A stretch of DNA of 34,497 nucleotides from Vibrio sp. UBA2441 (GTDB lineage Bacteria > Pseudomonadota > Gammaproteobacteria > Enterobacterales > Vibrionaceae), in NCBI GenBank assembly GCA_002342685.1, contig DDQN01000045.1, positions 4,887-39,383 of the forward strand, written 5' to 3'. The notes beneath the pieces are model-generated. The model was not told where the DNA came from. It made no database searches and saw nothing but the letters and a program-made list of their open reading frames with translations. Made by a program: the position numbers and the translations under genes. Shown piece after piece: positions 1 to 8,227 of this stretch (position 1 is its first letter; every line of letters begins with the position of its first letter).

Positions 1-209
1 CCGCCGTCATCTCCACCGCCATCACTTCCTCCACATCTGGAAAAGGGGTTTGAGCTACATGGAACGTAATGCAGTACTGGGGGAAAAATATCCGACTTAA
101 AAACGACTGCCGATGTTTTACCCATAAGGTCAACCGCAAATGCTGGTCGGATTTCCCCCCACGCTACCGCCACTACGGTTACTATCAATAACCATACTTT
201 TTTGTTCAT
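1..209 (-). CDS. Partial exported protein (N-terminus only)
   Basis: An open frame starts at ATG 209 and runs off the left edge, so only 69 codons are visible. It opens with a convincing signal peptide: a Lys-Lys n-region, the hydrophobic core WLLIVTVVAVAW, and a cleavage-like AFA ending at residue 25. The mature part begins VDLMGK and then turns Cys-, Ser- and Gly-rich (CSSNPFSRCGGSDGGG). A G-rich stretch just upstream (GGGGGCGAC) could act as the ribosome binding site. I do not recognise the family. Export is inferred from the signal peptide alone. The gene is transcribed in the same direction as glpABC but lies beyond their terminator. Confidence 0.5.
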   Translation of the reverse strand, partial: MNKKVWLLIVTVVAVAWGEIRPAFAVDLMGKTSAVVFKSDIFPPVLHYVPCSSNPFSRCGGSDGGGDDG

Positions 210-411
210 GTCGCCCCCAAATCAAGCAGATTGAAAATGGTGTATTCGGGGGGAAAATAAGCAATTCGGTTTATATTGCCTATAGGCAGGAATTTGTTTT
301 TCGAGTGAGGATACTGATTAAAAGCGTTTGAATTGGCAGGTTACATTTTCTTTCGAGTGACATCTAATGTATGTCGTTCTGTATGATCGAATTTATCGTC
401 ATTGCGTCAAT

Positions 412-435
412 AAAAAAGCCGGTAATTACACCGGC
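412..435 (-). terminator. Rho-independent terminator of glpABC
   Basis: On the minus strand a perfect 6-bp stem (GCCGGT / ACCGGC, arms 430-435 and 418-423) with a 6-base loop is followed by six T residues (417-412). It lies about 40 bases after the glpC stop. Confidence 0.85.
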
Positions 436-474
436 AAAGATATCGCTTTGAGGGGGTTTATTGTGGTTATTATT

Positions 475-1689
475 CTAGGTATTCATTGCTTCAGCCAGTA
501 ACGAAACTGGATGTATGCATTCTAAATCGGTGTTCTCTTCTATTTGCCATTTGCAGGTTTCGCAGTCTGTAATCGCCATATCGGCGTTAGCTTTTGCAAT
601 TTGAGCAAACAGCCCGCTACCAATAGACATGGAGGCTTCGTAGTTCTCTTCTTTAAAGCCATAAGTGCCCGCAGACCCACAACATTCACTATTAAGCACC
701 ACCAGGTCTAGCCCCGGAATGGCTTTTAATAGCTCAATGGTAAACATTGTGTTGCCACTTCTTTCGAGGTGGCACGGCGTGTGATAAACCACTTTTTTAT
801 TAACCGGTTTCATCTTCGGCGTATTGCCATTCATGAACTCTTTGAGCAAATAACGAGTGATAAACTGAATACGATCGGCAACACGTTCGTTGTTCACACC
901 AAGTACATGTGGGTACTCATTTTGTAAAGTAAACGCACAGGTCGAAGAGGTGGAAACAATGTCCCTCTGATACGTCTCTACCGATTGCTCTAGTTGCTTA
1001 ACATTAAACTGTGCATTTTTTTGTGCTTTTTTATGAAAGCCGTTGGCAATTAACGGTACTCCACAACATTTTTCACTTTCCAGAAGATGCAGCCCTATTC
1101 CCATCGCATTCAGCACGGTTATCAGGTCTTTACCGAGTTGGGGATGGTTATAGTTGACATAACATCCGTGGAAAAAACTCACGCCACGCTTAAATCCGGA
1201 CTGATCAGGGCAGTGTTTCTTGTACCAGCGTCGGAAGGTGCCGTGAGAATATTTGGGTAGCGATTTATGATCATGCACACCAACCGTTTTATGCATGATT
1301 TTTTTAACCAATGGCATACTGGTGGCTATATTAACAATCGGTGCAACAGGTGTGGCTATCGAGCCAAACAAGTCGGTATGGCTTAGGACAAAGTCCCTTA
1401 CTGTTTTCGGGCTTGCCGTTAATTTTCCGTATTTGCCTCGGGCAACAGCAATAATGTCACCAATTCTTACGTTTGATGGGCATGCCGTTTCGCATCGCTT
1501 ACAGTTTGTGCAATACTTTAAAATGTCTTCATAATACTCTGAATCTTTTATTCTTAATCGTTCACCATCGGGGCCGCATTGTTTGGGGCCGGGAAAGTCA
1601 GGATTGGCTTTAGCAACCGGGCAATAGACCGTACATACGGTACATTTTATACACTGGTCAAAGCTGGTATCGTTCGCTACGTCTAACAT
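475..1689 (-). CDS. glpC: Anaerobic glycerol-3-phosphate dehydrogenase subunit C
   Basis: Iron-sulfur subunit of the anaerobic G3P dehydrogenase, which anchors GlpAB to the inner membrane and passes electrons to the quinone pool. Two ferredoxin-type [4Fe-4S] motifs are visible near the N-terminus: C13-x2-C16-x2-C19-x3-C23 followed by Pro, and C60-x2-C63-x2-C66-x3-C70 followed by Pro. Two CCG domains follow; their CCG cores are in ESEKCCGVP and NSECCGSAG. At 404 residues it is a normal length. It overlaps the end of glpB by 7 bases, so translation is probably coupled, and it is the last gene of the operon. No long hydrophobic helix is seen, which is usual for this subunit. Confidence 0.96.
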   Translation of the reverse strand: MLDVANDTSFDQCIKCTVCTVYCPVAKANPDFPGPKQCGPDGERLRIKDSEYYEDILKYCTNCKRCETACPSNVRIGDIIAVARGKYGKLTASPKTVRDFVLSHTDLFGSIATPVAPIVNIATSMPLVKKIMHKTVGVHDHKSLPKYSHGTFRRWYKKHCPDQSGFKRGVSFFHGCYVNYNHPQLGKDLITVLNAMGIGLHLLESEKCCGVPLIANGFHKKAQKNAQFNVKQLEQSVETYQRDIVSTSSTCAFTLQNEYPHVLGVNNERVADRIQFITRYLLKEFMNGNTPKMKPVNKKVVYHTPCHLERSGNTMFTIELLKAIPGLDLVVLNSECCGSAGTYGFKEENYEASMSIGSGLFAQIAKANADMAITDCETCKWQIEENTDLECIHPVSLLAEAMNT

Positions 1690-3005
1690 TCACCTATCTC
1701 CAACGTCACTTTTTTATCATTTTTTTCAGTGATTTGATTTGATACTAAATACGCACTAGATATAGCAACACCACCACCTGAACCTTCGGCTATTGGATTG
1801 TAGTGCGCTAAAATCGCGCCGCAACAGTACAAGTTTTCTATTGCCTGACCTTCCACACTTGGTTGAAAATTCGCATTGGTTTCTACACCAAATGACATGA
1901 AGGCATGTGAGTTTGGTGAAAAGAATTTGTCGTGATGCCAGTCAGATCGACTTCCAGTCGTACATATGTCCAAACCAAAAACTGGCTCAACGATTTTATT
2001 CAGATCGGCTCGCAGACCGTTGCTAAAAAAACTACCACTGGCAAGTACAAACGCGTCGGCAGTTAATACATAATCGCGTAGGTTTTTTGTCCATATTTTA
2101 TTAAGCTTTAGGCCCTGTTCCCCTTGAACAAATTCTCCCTGAGTCACGCAATCGCCTTTAAGCAAGACTCCACCCAACTTGATAAACTGGGCTTCGAGAG
2201 TTTCTTCCAGACGGATACCCATTAGAGACGGCGGCATGGTTGGAACTTCATGAAAATTAAGGCCGGTATAGACCTTGAGTCTATTCAACATTTCCAAGCC
2301 TTGTTGCGTACCCAGTATCGCCGGAATAACTACTAAGTCTTTCGGTGTGGCACTACTGGCAATTTGATTGGCGAAATTAAAAAATGCCTGATCACTTTTA
2401 AGCAAATTAATAAAATCTGTTGAGCGATAATTATTAGTCGAAGGTGCCTCGTTGGTTAATGACACCGGTACATTTATGATAGGAGTCTTGCTAAAAAGTG
2501 GGTTCGATTTTAAATTATCTGCAACAACATTGGTTTGAAAATCACGGAAACCGTCAACTGACAGCAATACAATACGTTCAAAATTATGTTGAGAGGCGTT
2601 ATATCCGATCTGCTCAACATAGGGCTGGGATAAAAATGTACTCTTTAATGCCCCTAACGTGGTAATTCTTTGATGGTTCTCGTTATTCTCATGCTGAGTT
2701 AACGGTACTCCAGCGTTAGCCATCATCTCGGTAAACCAATTGATTGAATCGGATACCGTTGCGCTTCCTAACTTGGCATAAGGGTGTTCTGGGTATTCAC
2801 CTGAAAATTTCTCTATTGCTTCATAAGGAAAACGAACGGGCGTTCCTGACGGCGTTGCGCAGAGCAGCTCTACAGACCCGGAAGAAAAGTGCAGTGCGCT
2901 GCGACCGTTATTGATCAATGCTGTTTTCAGCCCTTTTTCTAGGCAGCGAATGGCAGACGTATATCCTGCCATTCCTCCCCCAATAACTATGACGTCATAT
3001 TTCAT
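1683..3005 (-). CDS. glpB: Anaerobic glycerol-3-phosphate dehydrogenase subunit B
   Basis: Flavoprotein subunit of the GlpABC complex. The N-terminus has a dinucleotide-binding Rossmann signature (VIVIGGGMAG, residues 5-14), and the C-terminus has a second cofactor-contact stretch (GAILAHYNPIAEGSGGGVAI). The 440 residues are close to the family's usual length. Its ATG overlaps the glpA stop as ATGA, a classic coupling arrangement. It is expected to act at the cytoplasmic face of the membrane during anaerobic growth on glycerol or G3P. Confidence 0.95.
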   Translation of the reverse strand: MKYDVIVIGGGMAGYTSAIRCLEKGLKTALINNGRSALHFSSGSVELLCATPSGTPVRFPYEAIEKFSGEYPEHPYAKLGSATVSDSINWFTEMMANAGVPLTQHENNENHQRITTLGALKSTFLSQPYVEQIGYNASQHNFERIVLLSVDGFRDFQTNVVADNLKSNPLFSKTPIINVPVSLTNEAPSTNNYRSTDFINLLKSDQAFFNFANQIASSATPKDLVVIPAILGTQQGLEMLNRLKVYTGLNFHEVPTMPPSLMGIRLEETLEAQFIKLGGVLLKGDCVTQGEFVQGEQGLKLNKIWTKNLRDYVLTADAFVLASGSFFSNGLRADLNKIVEPVFGLDICTTGSRSDWHHDKFFSPNSHAFMSFGVETNANFQPSVEGQAIENLYCCGAILAHYNPIAEGSGGGVAISSAYLVSNQITEKNDKKVTLEIGEC

Positions 3006-4651
3006 TGTGGCTCTCCTGTTTCTACAGGTTTGTTATTTGTCGTTATATTTGATGCACCGAGCAACCCTTCATAAATCCAATAGCTAAATTCGGCTTCTCG
3101 TAGTGCATCTCCCCACAAGACGGGTGTAGTGCCTTTCCAGCGCTCTTCCATAAAGTCGACAAGCAACTGACTACATTCGTTGCCATTCATTTTGCCAAAT
3201 TCATTAAACAACCCTGCGGCTCGATAAGTACAAAGCTCTCCCTGACAAGGCCCCATACCTAAACGAGTACGGCGACGTAAGTCTTCAATATTTTTTGCAT
3301 CCAGATGTTTCACTGCATACTCCACTTCACCTGCTGTGACCATTTCACACTCACAGATAATCGACTGACTTTTTGCATCGTCTTTGAGGAAAGTAAGTGC
3401 ACGCTCACCATGGCGATAAACCGCCGACTCATAGATAGGTTTTGCGATACTGGCATTGCGTTTCGGCTGTTTAGGCGTTTCGTTTGATCCCGGAAGTGGA
3501 CGCAGCGCAGTTGTGCATGGTTGGGTGTTACCCAGTTTCTTCGCCACAATATCTGTTGCTTGCTCTGCCATCAGGCGATAAGTCATTAACTTGCCACCTG
3601 TGATGGTTGTTAATCCCTCAAGCCCATCTTTTTCTGCATGGTCTAGCAAGACAATACCGCGACTAATATTTCTTCCTGAAGTATCACCGTCAACCGCGAT
3701 TAGCGGGCGAACGCCAGCGTAAGCACGCAGTACGCGGGTATTACGCATAATTGGGGCAAGCTTGGTTCCTTCCAGAAGAAGAGTGTCTATTTCGTCCGGT
3801 CTGATTTCGAGTTTATTTATTTGATCGTATTCTATTTGTTCGGAGGTGGTACCTATCAGAGAAATGGTGTCGCCCGGAACCAAAATATCGGCGTCTGATG
3901 GTTTTCTGCAACGATTAATAACCAGATTATTAATTCGATAGTCTAGAATCAGTAACGACCCTTTCGCTGGGAACATTTTTATACTCAGGTCAGCATATTC
4001 ACATATGTTTTGTCCCCAAATCCCTGCTGCATTAATCACTTCTCTGGCATATATTTCATACCCCTGATGAGTCTGTGAATTAAAACAGCGAACGCCTACA
4101 ACCGTGCCACCCTCTATAATTAAAGATGTTACTGCTGTATGGGTAAACAACCTTGCACCATGTTCTTTCGCATCTAACACATTGGATGCGCAGAGCCTGA
4201 ATGGATCTAAAGTGCCATCTGGTACTTTTACCGCTCCCAACATATTCGGGTTAGCATTGGGCTCAATTAACAACGCTTCTTTTGCGGTAAGCTGTTCAGT
4301 TTCTATACCTGCTTCACCGCAGCATTGAATAAACTGATATTGGAAATTGAAGTCATCTTCAGGAAGGGTAATAAACAGACCACTGGTATCTTCAACACAA
4401 TGACGAGCTATCTTCTTTAAAACTCGGTTTTCTTGAATGCACTCTTTGGCTGAGTGCGGATCCGTCACCGCATAACGAGCACCAGAATGGAGAAGCCCGT
4501 GATTTCTGCCCGTCGTGCCCGAGGCGATATCCCCCTGCTCTAATAATATGCAGTTAATACCTCTCAAGGCACAATCTCGCATAATGCCGGTGCCAGTAGC
4601 ACCACCACCAATAATAACAACTTCTGTTTCAAATCGTGTATATGAATTCAT
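3002..4651 (-). CDS. glpA: Anaerobic glycerol-3-phosphate dehydrogenase subunit A
   Basis: Catalytic FAD subunit that oxidises sn-glycerol 3-phosphate to dihydroxyacetone phosphate. The FAD-binding motif VVIIGGGATGTG lies at residues 11-22, and the FAD-dependent oxidoreductase core follows. A C-terminal BFD-like [2Fe-2S] region carries the Cys cluster CECE ... CQGELC. I start it at ATG 4651, giving 549 residues. An upstream in-frame extension to 4753 exists, but it runs through the GlpR-like half-sites at 4685 and 4726 and has no family counterpart. The ribosome binding site (GAGCG) is weak. First gene of glpABC, divergent from glpT. Confidence 0.95.
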   Translation of the reverse strand: MNSYTRFETEVVIIGGGATGTGIMRDCALRGINCILLEQGDIASGTTGRNHGLLHSGARYAVTDPHSAKECIQENRVLKKIARHCVEDTSGLFITLPEDDFNFQYQFIQCCGEAGIETEQLTAKEALLIEPNANPNMLGAVKVPDGTLDPFRLCASNVLDAKEHGARLFTHTAVTSLIIEGGTVVGVRCFNSQTHQGYEIYAREVINAAGIWGQNICEYADLSIKMFPAKGSLLILDYRINNLVINRCRKPSDADILVPGDTISLIGTTSEQIEYDQINKLEIRPDEIDTLLLEGTKLAPIMRNTRVLRAYAGVRPLIAVDGDTSGRNISRGIVLLDHAEKDGLEGLTTITGGKLMTYRLMAEQATDIVAKKLGNTQPCTTALRPLPGSNETPKQPKRNASIAKPIYESAVYRHGERALTFLKDDAKSQSIICECEMVTAGEVEYAVKHLDAKNIEDLRRRTRLGMGPCQGELCTYRAAGLFNEFGKMNGNECSQLLVDFMEERWKGTTPVLWGDALREAEFSYWIYEGLLGASNITTNNKPVETGEPQ

Positions 4652-4680
4652 ATCGCGCTCAAAATGGTTAACAATGACTC

Positions 4681-4706
4681 TAAACGAACATTTTTGCTTT
4701 CGTTTA
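4681..4706. promoter_or_regulatory. Putative GlpR operator (glpA-proximal)
   Basis: Perfect 8-bp inverted repeat TAAACGAA / TTCGTTTA with a 10-base spacer, containing a CGAACAT half-site. A second CGAACAT lies at 4726-4732. Both sit upstream of the glpA start, where a bound repressor could block transcription. The arms are everted relative to the usual E. coli operator, so assignment rests on half-site identity and context. Confidence 0.5.
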
Positions 4707-4911
4707 TATTCTAGTAAAAGATGAACGAACATTGCAACGTTTATTCGTGTCATATTTCTGTAACGATTTTAATAACCTTTAACATACTAAAATTAGTTAT
4801 TAACACTATGTCATCATATGTTTACTAGTCATTTAATATTTTTAAGCATGAATTAAATAAAGTGAACACAGCTCTCATTTTATTTTTTTCAGATAGTCAT
4901 AATTTGCTCGT

Positions 4912-4930
4912 ACGAACATACATAGTTCGT
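4912..4930. promoter_or_regulatory. Putative GlpR operator (glpT-proximal)
   Basis: Inverted repeat ACGAAC (4912-4917) / GTTCGT (4925-4930) with a 7-base spacer, containing an exact CGAACAT half-site at 4913-4919. It lies about 65 bases upstream of the glpT start codon. Confidence 0.5.
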
Positions 4931-4933
4931 TTA

Positions 4934-4969
4934 AACACAAATAACACAAATAACACAAATAACACAAAT
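4934..4969 (+). repeat. Nonamer tandem repeat (AACACAAAT x4)
   Basis: Four exact, uninterrupted copies of AACACAAAT (4934-4942, 4943-4951, 4952-4960, 4961-4969), ending 24 bases before the glpT start codon. They lie between the GlpR-like palindrome and the ribosome binding site, so a change in copy number would alter promoter or leader spacing. Confidence 0.95.
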
Positions 4970-4993
4970 AACTCTAATATATAGGTCATTGCA

Positions 4994-6382
4994 ATGTTTG
5001 GAATATTTAAGCCTAAAGCTCATATAGAGCGTCTGCCTGAGGGTCAGGTAGAACCCACTTATAATCGTCTGAGATGGCAATTATTCATGGGTATTTTCTT
5101 TGGTTACGCTGGGTATTATCTTGTAAGAAAAAACTTTAGCCTGGCAATGCCATTTCTAATTGAACAAGGCTTTACCCGTGGTCAACTTGGTGTGGCATTA
5201 TCTGCTGTATCTATTGCCTACGGCTTGTCTAAGTTCTTAATGGGTAGTGTTTCTGACCGTTCTAATCCGAGGTTCTTCTTAAGTTTTGGTCTGTTAATGT
5301 CGGCCGCTGTGATGTTCTGCTTTGGCTTTATGCCATGGGCAACTGGCAGTGTTACCGCTATGTTTGTTCTTCTATTCCTAAATGGTTGGTTCCAGGGTAT
5401 GGGCTGGCCAGCATGTGGTAGAACCATGGTTCACTGGTGGTCTCGTAAAGAGCGTGGTGGCTTGGTTTCCGTATGGAACGTTGCGCACAATATCGGTGGT
5501 GGCTTAATCGGACCTATGTTTATTCTTGGTCTGTGGTTATTCAATGATGATTGGCACACGGCATTCTACGTACCTGCTTTCTTTGCCACTTTAGTTGCTA
5601 TCTTTATCTGGTTCGCGTTACGTGATACTCCTCAATCTTGTGGCCTTCCTCCTATCGAAGAGTACAAGAATGATTATCCGGATAATTATGATAAATCTAA
5701 CGAAGTAGAAATGACGGCTAAAGAGATTTTCTTTAAGTATGTTTTAAACAACAAACTACTTTGGTCAATCGCTATAGCTAACGCCTTTGTTTATATGATT
5801 CGCTACGGTGTTCTCGACTGGGCTCCAACTTACTTGTCAGAAGCAAAAGGATTTAGCGTAGATAAATCTTCTTGGGCTTATTTCTTGTACGAGTGGGCTG
5901 GTATCCCTGGAACACTTTTATGTGGTTGGATTTCTGACAAATGGTTTAAAGGGCGTCGTGCTCCTGCTGGCATCCTGTTCATGCTGCTAGTGACCATCGC
6001 TGTATTTGTTTACTGGTTTAACCCAGCCGGTAACCCTGGCATAGATATGGCGGCTCTTGTTGCAATCGGCTTCCTAATCTACGGTCCAGTTATGTTAATT
6101 GGTCTTTATGCTCTAGAACTTGCTCCTAAGAAAGCTGCAGGTACTGCGGCTGGCCTAACAGGCTTATTCGGTTACCTTGGTGGTGCGGTCGCAGCTAACG
6201 CCGTATTAGGTTATACCGTTGACCACTTCGGCTGGGATGGTGGATTTGTCCTGCTAACAGCATCGTGTGGTCTATCTATCCTTTGTCTTGCATATGCATA
6301 CTTTGGTGAGCAGAAATTCCATAAAGAAAAAGAAGAAAAAGAAGAGAAAGAAAGACTACAAGCTGCAGAAGCTTCAGCTTAA
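4994..6382 (+). CDS. glpT: Glycerol-3-phosphate:phosphate antiporter
   Basis: Inner-membrane major facilitator transporter that imports glycerol 3-phosphate in exchange for inorganic phosphate. It shows the 12-helix pattern. The substrate-binding arginines are in place: R45 in GYYLVRKNF and the arginine of VYMIRYGVLDWAP in the second half. The signature GMGWPACGRTMVHWW is present. A short AGG ribosome binding site precedes ATG 4994. The 462 residues slightly exceed the E. coli protein, and the excess is a charged C-terminal tail (KEKEEKEEKE), probably cytosolic. Transcribed away from glpABC and followed by its own terminator. GlpR regulation is inferred from the upstream half-sites. Confidence 0.96.
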   Translation: MFGIFKPKAHIERLPEGQVEPTYNRLRWQLFMGIFFGYAGYYLVRKNFSLAMPFLIEQGFTRGQLGVALSAVSIAYGLSKFLMGSVSDRSNPRFFLSFGLLMSAAVMFCFGFMPWATGSVTAMFVLLFLNGWFQGMGWPACGRTMVHWWSRKERGGLVSVWNVAHNIGGGLIGPMFILGLWLFNDDWHTAFYVPAFFATLVAIFIWFALRDTPQSCGLPPIEEYKNDYPDNYDKSNEVEMTAKEIFFKYVLNNKLLWSIAIANAFVYMIRYGVLDWAPTYLSEAKGFSVDKSSWAYFLYEWAGIPGTLLCGWISDKWFKGRRAPAGILFMLLVTIAVFVYWFNPAGNPGIDMAALVAIGFLIYGPVMLIGLYALELAPKKAAGTAAGLTGLFGYLGGAVAANAVLGYTVDHFGWDGGFVLLTASCGLSILCLAYAYFGEQKFHKEKEEKEEKERLQAAEASA

Positions 6383-6403
6383 TCTAACCTTTCCCTACTA
6401 AGT

Positions 6404-6438
6404 AAAAAGCCACAATAGTTCGCTATTGTGGCTTTTTT
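6404..6438 (+). terminator. Rho-independent terminator after glpT
   Basis: Perfect 11-bp stem (AGCCACAATAG 6408-6418 / CTATTGTGGCT 6423-6433) with a TTCG tetraloop, then a T run. An A run on the other side could let it also stop glpR transcripts from the minus strand. Confidence 0.92.
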
Positions 6439-6551
6439 ATTGATTGTCCCAGCTTAAAACCTGATACAAATTTCAGTAAGTTGCTGGCATTTTACTTGTA
6501 AACTTTGTTACTACTTTCTGAAGATTTTAAAAAGACCCGATCTTGCCTTTT

Positions 6552-7319
6552 TTACAAATTAACAACTTCTATGATAGTTTCGCTTTCTTCAATAATGCCA
6601 GAAAGTGGTTCTGGTGGCATTTGATCGGTAATGATTAAATTGATTTCACTTAAGTTGCCCAGCTTCACCATCGCATTACGACCAAATTTCGAATGATCCA
6701 CCCCCAATATGGTTTGGCGGCTATTTTCAATAATCGCTTTTTTAACCCTTACTTCATGATAATCAAAGTCAAGCAGTGATCCGTCATAATCGATTCCACT
6801 AATGCCCAACACACCAAAATCAAGCCTAAACTGGGAAATAAAATCAAGCGTTGCTTCACCAGTTACCCCGCCATCAATATTTCGTACTTCACCACCCGCC
6901 AATATGACTTTAAAGTCCGAACGCTCCATTAGAATGGTAGCGACATTAATATTATTGGTTACTATCCTAAGATCGCAGTGACTCACTGTGAGTGCACGTG
7001 CCACCGCTTCGGGCGTCGTCCCTATATCAATAAACAATGTTGAACCATTGGGAATGTGTCTGGCTAGTGTTGCAGCAATTTGTTCTTTCTGTTTTGGGTG
7101 CATCACCTTTCGGTTGCTGTAACTTGAGTTCTCAGAACTGGATGAATTAGTTGCTCCACCGTGAGTTCTTCGTAGTTTATTTTCTTCAGCGAGCTCATTT
7201 AAATCTCGTCGAATGGTTTGAGGACTCACATTAAACAGCTCAACAAGTTCGTCGGTGTTTACTTCTCCGTTTAATTCAACGAGTCGGACAATCTCGTTGT
7301 GCCGCTGTTCTGCTTTCAC
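6552..7319 (-). CDS. glpR: Glycerol-3-phosphate regulon repressor
   Basis: DeoR-family repressor of the glp genes, relieved by glycerol 3-phosphate. The N-terminal winged helix-turn-helix is clear (NTDELVELFNVSPQTIRRDL, about residues 21-40). The C-terminal sugar-phosphate-sensing domain carries the family blocks DIGTTPEAVA, ILAGGEVR, GEATLDFISQFR and VDHSKFGRNAM, very close to E. coli GlpR. It starts at GTG 7319 behind a good AAGGA. The 255 residues match the family. It is convergent with glpT and next to its likely targets. Confidence 0.95.
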   Translation of the reverse strand: MKAEQRHNEIVRLVELNGEVNTDELVELFNVSPQTIRRDLNELAEENKLRRTHGGATNSSSSENSSYSNRKVMHPKQKEQIAATLARHIPNGSTLFIDIGTTPEAVARALTVSHCDLRIVTNNINVATILMERSDFKVILAGGEVRNIDGGVTGEATLDFISQFRLDFGVLGISGIDYDGSLLDFDYHEVRVKKAIIENSRQTILGVDHSKFGRNAMVKLGNLSEINLIITDQMPPEPLSGIIEESETIIEVVNL

Positions 7320-7338
7320 TCTTATTCCTTATGTATAA

Positions 7339-7422
7339 CTACACCCAAGCTACCGAGAATAAATAGTACACCGCTGAATATCCCAATACCAATGTTAATC
7401 CCAATTTACGCGAGTTCACCAT
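7339..7422 (-). CDS. Possible 27-residue membrane peptide or gene remnant
   Basis: A short frame from ATG 7422 to TAG 7339 lies in the gap between alaE and glpR. It encodes a mostly hydrophobic peptide (MVNSRKLG then TLVLGYSAVYYLFSVAWV). The composition looks like one transmembrane helix, but there is no clear ribosome binding site. It could be a real small protein, the N-terminal remnant of a lost transporter-type gene, or chance. I do not recognise a family. Confidence 0.2.
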   Translation of the reverse strand: MVNSRKLGLTLVLGYSAVYYLFSVAWV

Positions 7423-7457
7423 GACACTGGTATTAGAAATACTTGCTTAGTCCGAAA

Positions 7458-7910
7458 TCAACTGGTTGGCTGATAGTAACCCGGCACTTTGAACAATCGG
7501 CGACAGAGATCCAGAAAGTAGCCATAAAGTACACCCAATACACTAAACATGGCTATGCTACTGGTTACAGCAGCAACGATTTGGTCATGACTTGCACCCA
7601 CAGCCAGTAGAATAGCTATATACACAGGAGACTGAAAACTGACAAAAGCAAATAAGTCGGCAGTATTTTTCATAAAAGAGGTTGACGAAATCTGTGTACC
7701 TTTCTTTATTATCCAGTCACGGAATATACCGTACGGAAGAGCTATCAAAATATTAACGGGGATAGCCAGAGTCCTAGACGCCAAAGACTTCTCCAGACTA
7801 ATACCTGAAATCAACACTTCTACAACCATTCCTGTTACAAAACAGAATACCACCATCGCAAACATATCTGCTGCTGCGTTTCTTACTTTAAATGGGCTGC
7901 GCGATTTCAT
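7458..7910 (-). CDS. alaE: L-alanine exporter AlaE
   Basis: Small inner-membrane exporter that protects against excess intracellular alanine. Recognised by strong similarity to E. coli AlaE (YgaW): blocks ADMFAMVVF, LAIPVNILIALPYGIFRD, FVSFQSPVYIAILL and GYFLDLCRRLFKV are all present, with about four membrane segments. I start at ATG 7910 (150 residues, as in E. coli). It has a strong GAGG at the right distance, and a TATAAT-like -10 box at 7927-7932 leaves room for only a short leader. The longer frame to 7949 would begin upstream of that box. It appears to be a single-gene unit. Confidence 0.93.
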   Translation of the reverse strand: MKSRSPFKVRNAAADMFAMVVFCFVTGMVVEVLISGISLEKSLASRTLAIPVNILIALPYGIFRDWIIKKGTQISSTSFMKNTADLFAFVSFQSPVYIAILLAVGASHDQIVAAVTSSIAMFSVLGVLYGYFLDLCRRLFKVPGYYQPTS

Positions 7911-8227
7911 TACTTCCTCATACGACATTATAAGCTGCATATTATGCAAGGTTGCGAAATATATAACTGGACTACAGGCTGTGACCCAGTCAATTTCGCT
8001 ATTAAAACAGATTTTAACTAGTTTTATAATCCGTTTTTCAACAAATGTTTTGAATATTCCACTATTTTTGAATTACTAACTAGTGACTTTCACTATTTGT
8101 ACCGCTAAGCAGCCGATGGATTATCTAAATTTAATTGCTTTTGAGCCTTAAATTTAAAAGTAACTAACGTGAAGCTGGCCCTTTGGCTGTGTTAGAATTG
8201 AAAAAAAATTCACGCACGGAAAATACA
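7911..8227. other. Intergenic region between alaE and the UPF0149 gene
   Basis: 317 AT-rich bases between divergent genes. It holds the alaE -10 box and a 9-bp inverted repeat TAAATTTAA (8126-8134) / TTAAATTTA (8148-8156) upstream of the UPF0149 gene. I see no convincing promoter for the plus-strand gene and no coding signal. Confidence 0.6.
7927..7932 (-). promoter_or_regulatory. Candidate -10 box of alaE
   Basis: A perfect TATAAT on the minus strand, 17 bases upstream of the alaE ATG. No good -35 box lies at the expected distance, so the assignment rests on the -10 match and position. Confidence 0.4.

Larger units (their letters stand above)
4652..4993. promoter_or_regulatory. Divergent glpA-glpT control region
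   Basis: This 342-base, AT-rich stretch separates divergently transcribed glpA and glpT. It holds three exact CGAACAT heptamers (4685-4691, 4726-4732, 4913-4919), the half-site of the E. coli GlpR operator. It also holds an 8-bp inverted repeat TAAACGAA / TTCGTTTA (4681-4706) and a direct nonamer repeat next to glpT. I could not place -35/-10 boxes with confidence on either strand. A CRP site is expected from other glp regulons, but I found no good match. Confidence 0.7.

Noticed and set aside
140..331. Plus-strand 63-codon frame near the left edge
   Set aside because: Opposite to the signal-peptide gene, which has the better coding character, and no ribosome binding site.
4652..4753. N-terminal extension of glpA to 4753
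   Set aside because: The stretch contains operator-like repeats and no family similarity; ATG 4651 fits the family length.
4861..4876. CRP site upstream of glpT (AGTGA...)
   Set aside because: Only one half-site matches; the second half does not resemble TCACA.
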